From contig VXLW01000059.1 in the NCBI GenBank assembly GCA_009841435.1, forward strand, positions 1-40,390: a stretch of 40,390 nt of DNA. The letters are read 5' to 3'. Made by a program: the position numbers and the translations under genes. The notes under the pieces were generated by a model. The model saw only the letters and a program-made list of their open reading frames with translations, searched no databases and was not told the origin of the DNA. Within the stretch, counting starts at the first letter, position 1, and every line of letters starts with the position of its first letter. Of this stretch, positions 8,360-15,588 are shown one piece after another. Source of the DNA: Dehalococcoidia bacterium (GTDB taxonomy: Bacteria; Chloroflexota; Dehalococcoidia; Tepidiformales; Tepidiformaceae).

Positions 8360-9232
8360 CTAGGCCTCCCGGGCTCGTTCGAGCGCCCGGTCGAGGGCGC
8401 GGTAGGTGAGGACGCGCGTGAGGTGCACGCGCTGGGCGATGGAACCGCGCATGTCGGTGATTGGGGTGGCCGCCTCGGCGGCGATATCGGCGGCGCGGGC
8501 GAAGCTGTCCTCGGTCGGCGTCTCACCGACGAGGGCGTCGCCGGCAGCCGCGACGAAGAGGGGCACGGGGGCGACGGCGCCAACGGAGATGCGAGCCCCT
8601 TCGATGCGATCCCCGCTGGCATCAAGGTCGATGCGGGCGCCGACGTTGACGACGGCGATATCCATCTCGTTGCGGGGAATGAAGCGATGGAAGAAGGAAC
8701 CCGAGTTCGCGGGCTGCGGCGGGATGTTGATCGTGATGATCAGCTCCCCGGGACCGAGGACGTTCTGGCCGGGGCCGGTGAAGAAGTCCTCGAGGGGGAG
8801 GTCACGCGTGCCGTCTGCCGAGCCGAGCGTGAGCGTCGCGCCGAGCGCGATGAGGGCGGGGACGGTGTCGGCGGCGGGGCCGCTGTTGCCGATGTTGCCG
8901 CCGAAGCAGGCGCGGCTCTGGATCTGGATGCCGCCGACGAGCGTCGCGCAATCGATGACGCAGGGCAGGCGGCGGACGATCTCGTCGTCCTCGTAGATCT
9001 CGGCGAAAGGCACAGAAGCTCCGATCACGAGGCCGCCGTCGTCGGTCCAGGCGTAGCTCACGAGCTCGGGGATGTGCTTGACGTCGATGAGTTGGTCGAC
9101 CTCTTTCCGGCCCTCGCGGAGCTGGACGATGATGTCGGTACCGCCAGCGAGGAAGGCCGAGGTCTTGCCGTTCTGGAGGGCGGCGTACGCCTCGCCGAGC
9201 GAGGAGGGCGCCAGGTAGTCGATCTCCTTCAT
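8360..9232 (-). CDS. Molybdenum hydroxylase medium (FAD-binding) subunit
   Basis: A 290-residue CoxM-type subunit. It has the PCMH-type FAD domain FLAGGTDIIVQLREG near the N-terminus and the second FAD motif TLVGGIQIQSRACFGGNIGNSGPAADT around residues 95-120. The C-terminal part is the CO dehydrogenase flavoprotein C-terminal domain. The start is the ATG at 9232, with a GAAGGA ribosome site just upstream; longer readings extend into the promoter region and lack similarity. It is the first gene of the FAD, FeS, Mo, MoaD operon. The FAD-FeS-Mo order matches CoxM-CoxS-CoxL type clusters. Confidence 0.93.
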   Translation of the reverse strand: MKEIDYLAPSSLGEAYAALQNGKTSAFLAGGTDIIVQLREGRKEVDQLIDVKHIPELVSYAWTDDGGLVIGASVPFAEIYEDDEIVRRLPCVIDCATLVGGIQIQSRACFGGNIGNSGPAADTVPALIALGATLTLGSADGTRDLPLEDFFTGPGQNVLGPGELIITINIPPQPANSGSFFHRFIPRNEMDIAVVNVGARIDLDASGDRIEGARISVGAVAPVPLFVAAAGDALVGETPTEDSFARAADIAAEAATPITDMRGSIAQRVHLTRVLTYRALDRALERAREA

Positions 9233-9252
9233 GAACAATCCTTCGGAAGACT

Positions 9253-9271
9253 GGGCGGCCTGAAGCCGCCC
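9253..9271 (-). repeat. Hairpin in the leader of the molybdenum hydroxylase operon
   Basis: GGGCGGC, five bases, GCCGCCC: a perfect 7-bp GC-only stem between the putative transcription start (~9277) and the ribosome site of the FAD-subunit gene. It could be a 5'-UTR control structure, or the terminator of the upstream phosphodiesterase gene that ends at 9336. No T run follows on the minus strand. Confidence 0.45.
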
Positions 9272-9283
9272 GCACGGCGCACG

Positions 9284-9312
9284 ATCATAAGGGTGAACCC
9301 CAATGTTGTCTG
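9284..9312 (-). promoter_or_regulatory. Promoter of the molybdenum hydroxylase operon
   Basis: On the minus strand, -35 CAGACA (9312-9307; matches GACA of TTGACA), a 17-base spacer and -10 TATGAT (9289-9284; one mismatch). The predicted start is near 9277, about 45 bases upstream of the ATG at 9232. Confidence 0.55.
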
Positions 9313-9335
9313 CGAACGGCCCCGTGGGGCGGGTG

Positions 9336-10070
9336 TCAGGCGGGGGCCTGCGACTCGTTCCAGGCGCGGAGGGCGGCAGGCTGGTTCGTGATGATGCCGT
9401 CGACGCCTGCTTCGGCGAGGCGGTCCCAGTCCGCGGGCGTATCGGCCGTCCAGGCCCAGAGCTGCAGACCATGGTCACGGGTGGCATCCGCGGCGTGCGG
9501 CCCAACGACCGCGTGAAAGAGGGAGATGGCGCCGACTCCGTGTTCGGCTGCGCGGGCACAGAGGGCCTTGAGCCCGGCGCCCCCCATCGGCGCGACGATG
9601 AAGGCCGCGTCCATCTCGGGCGCGAGGGACCGGGCGCGCTCGACGAGGTCGTGGTCAAAGGAGTGGAGGGCGGCCCAGGACTCGGCGCCATGGCGTCGAA
9701 TGACGTCGAGGGTGGCGTCGAGGAGAACGGGGCCCTCCTCGGGATTGTCGGGGGCGACCTTCATTTCGCACATGACGTCGATGCGTCCCGCGACGAGGTC
9801 AAGCACCTCGTCGAGCGAGGGCACGGGCTGGCCCTCGCCGGCATCGGCGCGGGCCAGGTCGACGAGGGAGACGTCGGCGACGGGGCCGGAGAGGTTCGTG
9901 GTGCGGTCGAGGGTGTGGTCGTGGAGGAGGACGGGGACGCCGTCGGCGCAGAGGTGGAGGTCGATCTCCATGGCGGCGGCGCTGGCGAGGGAGGCGCGCA
10001 CGCCCGCGAGGGTGTTGGCTGGGGCCTCGCCGGCAGCCGCGGCGTGGGCGATGACGATGGGGGCACTCAT
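9336..10070 (-). CDS. Glycerophosphodiester phosphodiesterase-family protein with altered HR motif
   Basis: A 244-residue TIM-barrel protein of the GDPD family, which hydrolyses deacylated phospholipids to glycerol-3-phosphate and an alcohol. The start (PIVIAHAAAAGEAPANTLAGV) aligns with the family's IAHRGxxxxxPENT, but Arg is replaced by Ala and the Glu of PENT by Ala. The metal and catalytic residues further on look intact: MEIDLHLCADGVPVLLHD (Glu, Asp and His) and VMCEMKV (Glu). The start chosen is the ATG at 10070, immediately before the conserved motif. The gene is divergent from the MFS exporters. Its activity may be altered because the lost Arg normally contacts the phosphate. It is cytosolic, with no signal peptide. 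Confidence 0.8.
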   Translation of the reverse strand: MSAPIVIAHAAAAGEAPANTLAGVRASLASAAAMEIDLHLCADGVPVLLHDHTLDRTTNLSGPVADVSLVDLARADAGEGQPVPSLDEVLDLVAGRIDVMCEMKVAPDNPEEGPVLLDATLDVIRRHGAESWAALHSFDHDLVERARSLAPEMDAAFIVAPMGGAGLKALCARAAEHGVGAISLFHAVVGPHAADATRDHGLQLWAWTADTPADWDRLAEAGVDGIITNQPAALRAWNESQAPA

Positions 10071-10108
10071 GACGTTCGGGAGGATAACGCCCCCGCGTGC
10101 CACACTAG

Positions 10109-11401
10109 ATGGATGCGACCGGCAAGCACCCGGAGCGTGAGCGCGACGAGAACGGCAACCCTCGCGTGAGCGCCGAAGCCGCCCCCGAGGTGGGGCAGCG
10201 CAACCCCTTCACCAACCGTGACTACCGAGCCTGGCTGACAGCCACGATCGTGACGGCGCTGGGCGTGGGCGTGCAGATCGCGGTCGTGCCCCTCTTCATC
10301 GGCGAGCGCGTCGACCCGGACGATCGGGCCGCGGCTATTGCCGGAGCGCTCATCATCCAGACGTTGCCAGGGGTCTTCCTGACGCTGCTGGGCGGTGTGG
10401 TCGCGGATCGCATCGAGCCCCGGCTGCTGCTCTTCCGGGCCACGGCGGTGGCGGCCACGGTCGCCGCGGTGTACGTCGTGCTGACTGCGGCCGACGTGAC
10501 GATCGTGTGGCCCGTATTCGCGCTCTCGGCCGTGGTGGGCGCGGTGGCAGCGTTCGAGCAGCCGGCACGGCAGGGCGTGCTGCCGCAGATGGTGACACGG
10601 CCGCAGCTTCAGAACGGAGTGATCATCGGGAACATGGGTTTCCTCGCGGCGGGCCAGTTCGGGGGTCCGGCGCTGGGAGGACTGGTGGGGGGATTTGCCA
10701 GCCTGACCGCAGCGTTCGCACTGCAGACGGGATTGCTGGCGTTGGGGGCGGTGCTCTTCCTTGGAATTGGACGTTACGAGCCACGGGCGGTCGAACGGCG
10801 GGACGTGCGTGCCGATCTCGGGGAGGGACTGCGCTACGTTCGAGGCTCACGCAACATCATCGGACTGCTGGTGCTGGCGGCGATGCCGGGAGTCTTCTAC
10901 GCGGGCCCGTTGCAGGTGAACATGCTCCTGATCGTGGAGGACGTGCTGGAGTTGCCGCCGAGCTGGCTCGGCATCCTCTTCGGGGCATTTGGGGCAGGGA
11001 TGTTCGTGAGCTCGCTGCTGATGACGCTGCGGCCGCTCCCGAAACGAGGGTTGCTGCTGGCGCTCTCGCCGGTCCTCGGAGGGCCAGTGCTAGCCCTGTT
11101 CGGGCTTAGCGAAGCGGCCTGGCTCTCGGTCTTGCTGTTGATTGCCATCGGACCGTTTGCCGCCATCTTCATGAACCTCAGCCTCGCCCTCCTCCAGGAG
11201 CAGACCGAGCAAGTCGTGATGGGGCGGGTGATGGGCGTCTACTCCCTGATGTTCGTGATCTCCTCGCCCATCGGGTTCGCACAGACGGCGCTGGTCTCAA
11301 GCCTCTTTGGCCCCCAGGTCAGCACGGTAGCGAGCGCCCTCGCCGGTTCGGTGATCGGCGTCGTGCTGCTGGTCTGGCTCCCCGTGCGGAAGCTGCGCTG
11401 A
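10109..11401 (+). CDS. MFS transporter (EntS-like MFS_3 type), first of a tandem pair
   Basis: A 430-residue polytopic membrane protein with about 12 hydrophobic segments. A soluble 30-residue N-terminus leads into RNPFTNRDYRAWLTATIVTALGVGVQIAVVP. The A-like loop GGVVADRIEPRLLLFRA follows the second segment, and EQPARQGVLPQMV is typical of the MFS_3 or enterobactin-exporter-like subfamily. The substrate is unknown, probably export of a small molecule. The second copy starts two bases after this gene's stop and matches it along the whole length, roughly two-thirds identical by eye. That indicates a tandem duplication and possibly heteromeric or redundant function. The ATG at 10109 is the first plausible start. 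Confidence 0.88.
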   Translation: MDATGKHPERERDENGNPRVSAEAAPEVGQRNPFTNRDYRAWLTATIVTALGVGVQIAVVPLFIGERVDPDDRAAAIAGALIIQTLPGVFLTLLGGVVADRIEPRLLLFRATAVAATVAAVYVVLTAADVTIVWPVFALSAVVGAVAAFEQPARQGVLPQMVTRPQLQNGVIIGNMGFLAAGQFGGPALGGLVGGFASLTAAFALQTGLLALGAVLFLGIGRYEPRAVERRDVRADLGEGLRYVRGSRNIIGLLVLAAMPGVFYAGPLQVNMLLIVEDVLELPPSWLGILFGAFGAGMFVSSLLMTLRPLPKRGLLLALSPVLGGPVLALFGLSEAAWLSVLLLIAIGPFAAIFMNLSLALLQEQTEQVVMGRVMGVYSLMFVISSPIGFAQTALVSSLFGPQVSTVASALAGSVIGVVLLVWLPVRKLR

Positions 11402-11403
11402 CG

Positions 11404-12681
11404 ATGCCGGAAGGAGGCGAGGTCGAGACGGAAGCCATCGAGGGTGTTGAGCCCGATGAACCGGCTGCGGGCAGCCGCAACCCCTTCGCCAGCCGCGACT
11501 ACCGGGCGTGGCTGACGGCGTCGGTGGTGATGGCGCTCGGGGTCGGCATCCAGATCGTGGCGGTGCCGCTCTTCATTCGCGATCGTGTTGAGCCGGATGA
11601 GCGCGCCGCAGCCATCGCCGGTGCGCTCATGATCCAGGAACTCCCAGGAGTGTTCCTGACGCTGTTCGGCGGCGTGTTAGCGGATCGGATGGAGGCGCGC
11701 CTGATCCTCGTCCGGGCGACCGCAGTGGCGGCAGTGGTTGCTGCGGTCTACCTGGTACTTGCCGCCGCATCGGTGACGATCCTGTGGCCGGTGTTCCTTC
11801 TCTCGGCCGTGATCGGTGCGGTGGGGGCGTTTGAGAACCCTGCGCGCATGGGAGTGCTGCCGCAGCTCGTGACGCGGCCCCAACTGCAGAACGCCGTGAT
11901 CATCGGGAATGTGGGCTTTCTCGCGGCCTCGGACTTTATCGGTCCAGCGCTGGGCGGACTGGTAGCGGGCTTCGCGGGTCTGACCGCAGCCTTCTCCCTC
12001 GAGACAGGGTTGCTGGCCGCAGGAGCACTGCTGTTCCTCATGCTGCGGAAATACCGGCCGGAAGCGCCGGCGGAGCCAGGCAGCATCCGCGGCGACCTCA
12101 CCGAAGGGCTCAGGTACGTCGTTCGCTCGCGAGCCATCCTCGGTCTGCTCATCCTGTCGGCGATGCTCGGCATCTTCTTCGGCGGCCCCATCACGGTGAC
12201 GATGCTGCTCATCGTGGAGGATGTGCTGAAGCTGGGAGACCACTGGGTCGGCATCCTCTTCGCCGCATTCGGAGCGGGCATGATCGTCAGTTCGGGGGTG
12301 ATGACCTTGCGGCCGCTCCCCCAGAGAGGCCTGCTGGTGGCACTCTCCCCGGTACTGGCTGCGCCGCCTCTTGTGCTCTTCGGGTTGAGTGAGACGCCCT
12401 GGTTGACGGTGGTGGCGCTGCTGGCCATCGGACCGCCTGCCGCGATCTTCATGAATCTGAGTCTCGCCCTCCTGCAGGAGAACACGCCGCAGGCGGTGAT
12501 GGGCCGCGTGATGGGGGTCTACTCGCTCATGTTCGCAGCCTCGATGCCCATCGGCATCGCACAGACCGGGCTGCTCGCAAGCCTCTGGGGACCACAGGTA
12601 GCGATCGTCGCCAGCTCAATCGCTGGCGGCGTCGCGGGTCTCCTGCTCCTCGTCTGGTCTCCCATCCGGAAGCTGCGCTGA
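11404..12681 (+). CDS. MFS transporter (EntS-like MFS_3 type), second of a tandem pair
   Basis: A 425-residue paralogue of the preceding gene with the same layout: NPFASRDYRAWLTASVVMALGVGIQ, GGVLADRMEARLILVRA, ENPARMGVLPQLV, and a C-terminus ending in PIRKLR versus PVRKLR in the first copy. Divergence is concentrated in the N-terminal cytosolic tail and the central loop (EAPAEPGSIRGDLTEGLRY), which often tunes specificity or regulation. The ATG at 11404 is two bases downstream of the previous stop, so translation is coupled. It converges with the alcohol dehydrogenase gene 12 bases away. The transported compound is unknown. Confidence 0.88.
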   Translation: MPEGGEVETEAIEGVEPDEPAAGSRNPFASRDYRAWLTASVVMALGVGIQIVAVPLFIRDRVEPDERAAAIAGALMIQELPGVFLTLFGGVLADRMEARLILVRATAVAAVVAAVYLVLAAASVTILWPVFLLSAVIGAVGAFENPARMGVLPQLVTRPQLQNAVIIGNVGFLAASDFIGPALGGLVAGFAGLTAAFSLETGLLAAGALLFLMLRKYRPEAPAEPGSIRGDLTEGLRYVVRSRAILGLLILSAMLGIFFGGPITVTMLLIVEDVLKLGDHWVGILFAAFGAGMIVSSGVMTLRPLPQRGLLVALSPVLAAPPLVLFGLSETPWLTVVALLAIGPPAAIFMNLSLALLQENTPQAVMGRVMGVYSLMFAASMPIGIAQTGLLASLWGPQVAIVASSIAGGVAGLLLLVWSPIRKLR

Positions 12682-12693
12682 GGCTCGGTTCGG

Positions 12694-13785
12694 CTACAGC
12701 TGGATGATGGAGCGACCCGAGATGTGGCCGGCGGCGAGGGCGTCGGTGGCCTCGTTGATCTGGTCCAGCTCGTAGCTGGCGGTCACGAGCGCGTCGAGGT
12801 CGAGGTCGCCCTCCTTGTACCAGCGGATGAACATCGGGAAGTCGCGGTCGGGACGGCAGGACCCGCCGATGCTCCCGATGTACTTCTTCTCGTTGATGAG
12901 GAGGTCGCGCGCGTCAATCTCGACGTTCGTCTGGGGGACGCCGACAAGGACGGCCATGCCGCCGGTGCGGACTCCCATCACGCCCGGGCGGGCGGCGGGC
13001 AGGATCTGCTCCATCGTCTGCTTCACGCCGATGCAGTCGAAGGCGTAGTCGACGCCCGCGAGAGGGCGGCCCATGAAATCGAACTCGGTGTCGCTGGTGG
13101 TGAGGGCGCGAACCTGCTCAACGGCGTCCCCTTCGGAGGCGTTGACGCCGATAGTGGCACCGAACTGCTTCGCGAACTCCAGCTTCTCCTGGTTCAGGTC
13201 GACGGCGATGATGGGGTCGGCGCCAACAACAGCGGCAGCGACGATCGCCGAAAGGCCCACGCCGCCGACACCGAAGACGGCGACACTCTCGCCCTGCTTC
13301 ACACCGGCGGTGTGGTAGGCGGCGCCGGAGCCGGTCATCACCGCGCAGCCGATAATGGCGGTAACGTCGGTGCGGACGTCCTCGGGCATAGAAACGATGT
13401 ACTGCTCGTCCGCGATGGTGTGGTCGGCCCAGGTGAAGACGCCCTGGGAGATGGCGGTGGAGCCATCCTCGAGCTGGAGGGAGATGGGGTCGGGGCGTCG
13501 GCCGAGGTCGGGGCTGCGGGGCACCCAGGTGACCATGACGCGGTCGCCTTCCTTGACGTGGGTGACCTCGCTGCCGGCAGCGACGACCGTACCGGTCGAC
13601 TCGTGGCCGAGGAGCTGGGGAGCGGGCCGGGGGCCGTGCATCTGGTGGAGCTGGGAGTGGCAGATGCCACTGGCGAACTGCTTGACGACGACCTGGTGGG
13701 GTCCGGGGTCGGGCAGGGCGATCTCGTCGATACGGAGGGGGCCGGGCTCGGAGGGGCAGACAACAACGCGGGCGTCCGTAGGCAT
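12694..13785 (-). CDS. Zinc-type (MDR) alcohol dehydrogenase, resembling NDMA-dependent types
   Basis: A 363-residue medium-chain dehydrogenase. The catalytic zinc ligands are C42 (GICHSQ), H61 with E62 (LGHESTG), and the Cys of GCAVMTG. The nucleotide site is AVFGVGGVGLSAIVAA, followed by an acidic AVDLNQEKL that favours NAD(H). The C-terminus (KKYIGSIGGSCRPDRDFPMFIRWYKEGDLDLDALVTASYELDQINEA) resembles class III and NDMA/mycofactocin-linked alcohol dehydrogenases. The four-Cys structural-zinc lobe is missing; its place is taken by WVPRSPDLGRRPDPISLQLEDG. The ATG at 13785 has GAGGAG seven bases upstream. The gene is divergent from the acyl-CoA lyase. The substrate, probably an alcohol or aldehyde, is not known. 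Confidence 0.88.
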   Translation of the reverse strand: MPTDARVVVCPSEPGPLRIDEIALPDPGPHQVVVKQFASGICHSQLHQMHGPRPAPQLLGHESTGTVVAAGSEVTHVKEGDRVMVTWVPRSPDLGRRPDPISLQLEDGSTAISQGVFTWADHTIADEQYIVSMPEDVRTDVTAIIGCAVMTGSGAAYHTAGVKQGESVAVFGVGGVGLSAIVAAAVVGADPIIAVDLNQEKLEFAKQFGATIGVNASEGDAVEQVRALTTSDTEFDFMGRPLAGVDYAFDCIGVKQTMEQILPAARPGVMGVRTGGMAVLVGVPQTNVEIDARDLLINEKKYIGSIGGSCRPDRDFPMFIRWYKEGDLDLDALVTASYELDQINEATDALAAGHISGRSIIQL

Positions 13786-13816
13786 GGAACGACTCCTCTT
13801 GCGGTAGTGGCGGCGA

Positions 13817-13822
13817 ATCTTA
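13817..13822 (-). promoter_or_regulatory. -10 box of the alcohol dehydrogenase gene
   Basis: TAAGAT on the minus strand, 31 bases before the ATG at 13785; the GAGGAG ribosome site lies between (13793-13798). No convincing -35. Confidence 0.35.
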
Positions 13823-13893
13823 CCGGTCCGCCCAGATGAATTCGCCCCACAGCCTCTATCGGGCCGGAGGGGGAGCGTGGGGGACTCTTCCCG

Positions 13894-13899
13894 TATCAT
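13894..13899 (+). promoter_or_regulatory. -10 box of the acyl-CoA lyase gene
   Basis: TATCAT (one mismatch) 31 bases before the ATG at 13931, followed by the ribosome site AAGGGGTGAT (13918-13926). Confidence 0.45.
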
Positions 13900-13930
13900 C
13901 CGGCGGGCTACGACCACAAGGGGTGATCAG

Positions 13931-15583
13931 ATGGCAGAGATCGACGGCGCGACCGTAATCGCTCGCAGCCTCAAGCAGCAGGGCGTCGACTACATGTTCG
14001 GCGTGGTGGGATTCCCGGTAGCGGGCGTCGCGGCAGCGGCCCAGCGCGAGGGCATCCAGTACTACGGCTTCCACAACGAGCAGGCGGCGAGCTACGCCGC
14101 GGGCGCGGTCGGCTACCTGACCGGGCGTCCGGGCGCGTGCCTGACGGTGTGCGGACCGGGAATGATCCACGGCATCGCGGGCATGGCGAACGCGTGGTCG
14201 AACACGTGGCCGATGATCCTGATCGGCGGCGCGCCGGACTCCTACCAGGACGGGCAGGGCTCGTTCCAGGAGGCGCCGCAGGTTGAGGCGGCACGCCCCT
14301 TCGCGAAGCTGTCCCGCCGGGCGGAGAGCATCCAGCGCGTGCCCTACTACATCGAGCAGGCGGTGCGCACGAGCATGTACGGTCGCCCCGGGGCGGTGTA
14401 CCTCGACTTCGCCAACGACGTGATCTCGGGGCGGATCGAGGAATCGGAGATCGAGTTCAAGGATCGCTGCCCCGATGCGCCCCGCACGTACGCGGAGCCC
14501 GGCTCGATCGACGCCGCCGTGGACGCACTGAAGTCGGCGGAGCGACCGCTGGTCATCGTCGGCAAGGGCATGGCCTACGCGCGTGCCGAGGACGACGTGC
14601 GGGAGTTCATCGACAAGACGCAGCTGCCCTTCCTGGCCTCGCCAATGGGCAAGGGCGTCGTACCCGACGACCATCCGCTGTCTGTGGCGCCCGCGCGCTC
14701 CTACGCACTCCAGAACGCGGACCTCGTGTTCCTGATGGGAGCGCGGCTGAACTGGATCATGCACTTCGGCCTGCCGCCGCGATTCAACAAGGACGTGCGG
14801 GTCGTGCAGATGGACATCAGCGCTGAGGAGATCGGCACGAACGTGCCGACCGAAGTCGCGCTGGTGGGCGACGGCAAGGCGATCACGAGCCAGCTGAACG
14901 TCGCGCTCGAGCAGAACCCCTGGACCTACCCGCAGGAGACGACCTGGTGGACGGGCCTCTCGGCGAAGGCCGAGGAGAACCGCCAGGCCGTGGCCGCGAT
15001 GGAGGTGGACGACTCCGAGCCCATGGGCTACTACCGCGTCCTGCGCGCCGTGCGCGAGGCGATTCCCGATGACGCGATCATCGCGAGCGAGGGCGCGAGC
15101 ACGATGGACATCGGCCGCACGGTGCTGCCGAACATCGTCCCGCGCTCGCGGCTGGACGCGGGCACGTTCGGGACGATGGGCGTGGGCGTGGCCCAGGCGA
15201 TCGCCGCGGCCGCCGTCCACCCCGAGCGCAAGGTCGTGGCCGTGGAGGGCGACGCAGGCTTCGGCTTCAGCGCGATGGAGGTCGAGGTGGCGGTTCGCTA
15301 CAACCTGCCGATCACGTTCATCGTGGTGAACAACAACGGCATTGGCGGCGGTCCGAGCGAGCTCGATCCGAACAACATCCCGCCGGGCTCGTACATGCCG
15401 AACGCGCGCTACGAGAAGATCATCGAGGCGTTCGGGGGCAAGGGCTACTTCGTCACGACCGTGGACGAGCTTGACTCGACCCTGCGAACGGCCGTGGACG
15501 ACCCGACGCCGTCGATCGTGAACATCATGATCGACCCGAAGGCGCAGCGGAAGCCGCAGCCCTTCGGCTGGCTCACGCGCTAA
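13931..15583 (+). CDS. ThDP-dependent 2-hydroxyacyl-CoA lyase / oxalyl-CoA decarboxylase family enzyme
   Basis: A 550-residue thiamin diphosphate enzyme. The N-terminal PYR domain carries the cofactor-activating Glu (E50 in FHNEQAASYAAGA). The central domain is TPP_M-like (VIVGKGMAYARAEDD). The C-terminal domain binds ThDP-Mg through GDAGFGFSAMEVEVAVRYNLP...NNNG. The C-terminus (YEKIIEAFGGKGYFVTTVDEL ... PSIVNIMIDPKAQRKPQPFGWLTR) closely follows peroxisomal HACL1 and bacterial oxalyl-CoA decarboxylase. The enzyme should cleave a 2-hydroxyacyl-CoA to formyl-CoA and an aldehyde, or decarboxylate oxalyl-CoA. The start ATG 13931 has a strong ribosome site. The neighbours (alcohol dehydrogenase; CoA-transferase 12 kb away) would fit aldehyde and formyl-CoA handling, but this link is inference. 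Confidence 0.9.
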   Translation: MAEIDGATVIARSLKQQGVDYMFGVVGFPVAGVAAAAQREGIQYYGFHNEQAASYAAGAVGYLTGRPGACLTVCGPGMIHGIAGMANAWSNTWPMILIGGAPDSYQDGQGSFQEAPQVEAARPFAKLSRRAESIQRVPYYIEQAVRTSMYGRPGAVYLDFANDVISGRIEESEIEFKDRCPDAPRTYAEPGSIDAAVDALKSAERPLVIVGKGMAYARAEDDVREFIDKTQLPFLASPMGKGVVPDDHPLSVAPARSYALQNADLVFLMGARLNWIMHFGLPPRFNKDVRVVQMDISAEEIGTNVPTEVALVGDGKAITSQLNVALEQNPWTYPQETTWWTGLSAKAEENRQAVAAMEVDDSEPMGYYRVLRAVREAIPDDAIIASEGASTMDIGRTVLPNIVPRSRLDAGTFGTMGVGVAQAIAAAAVHPERKVVAVEGDAGFGFSAMEVEVAVRYNLPITFIVVNNNGIGGGPSELDPNNIPPGSYMPNARYEKIIEAFGGKGYFVTTVDELDSTLRTAVDDPTPSIVNIMIDPKAQRKPQPFGWLTR

Positions 15584-15588
15584 GCCGC

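Noticed and set aside
5613-9232. Carbon monoxide dehydrogenase (coxMSL)
   Set aside because: Gene order matches, but the large-subunit loop YRAPGAP is not the form I CO dehydrogenase signature.
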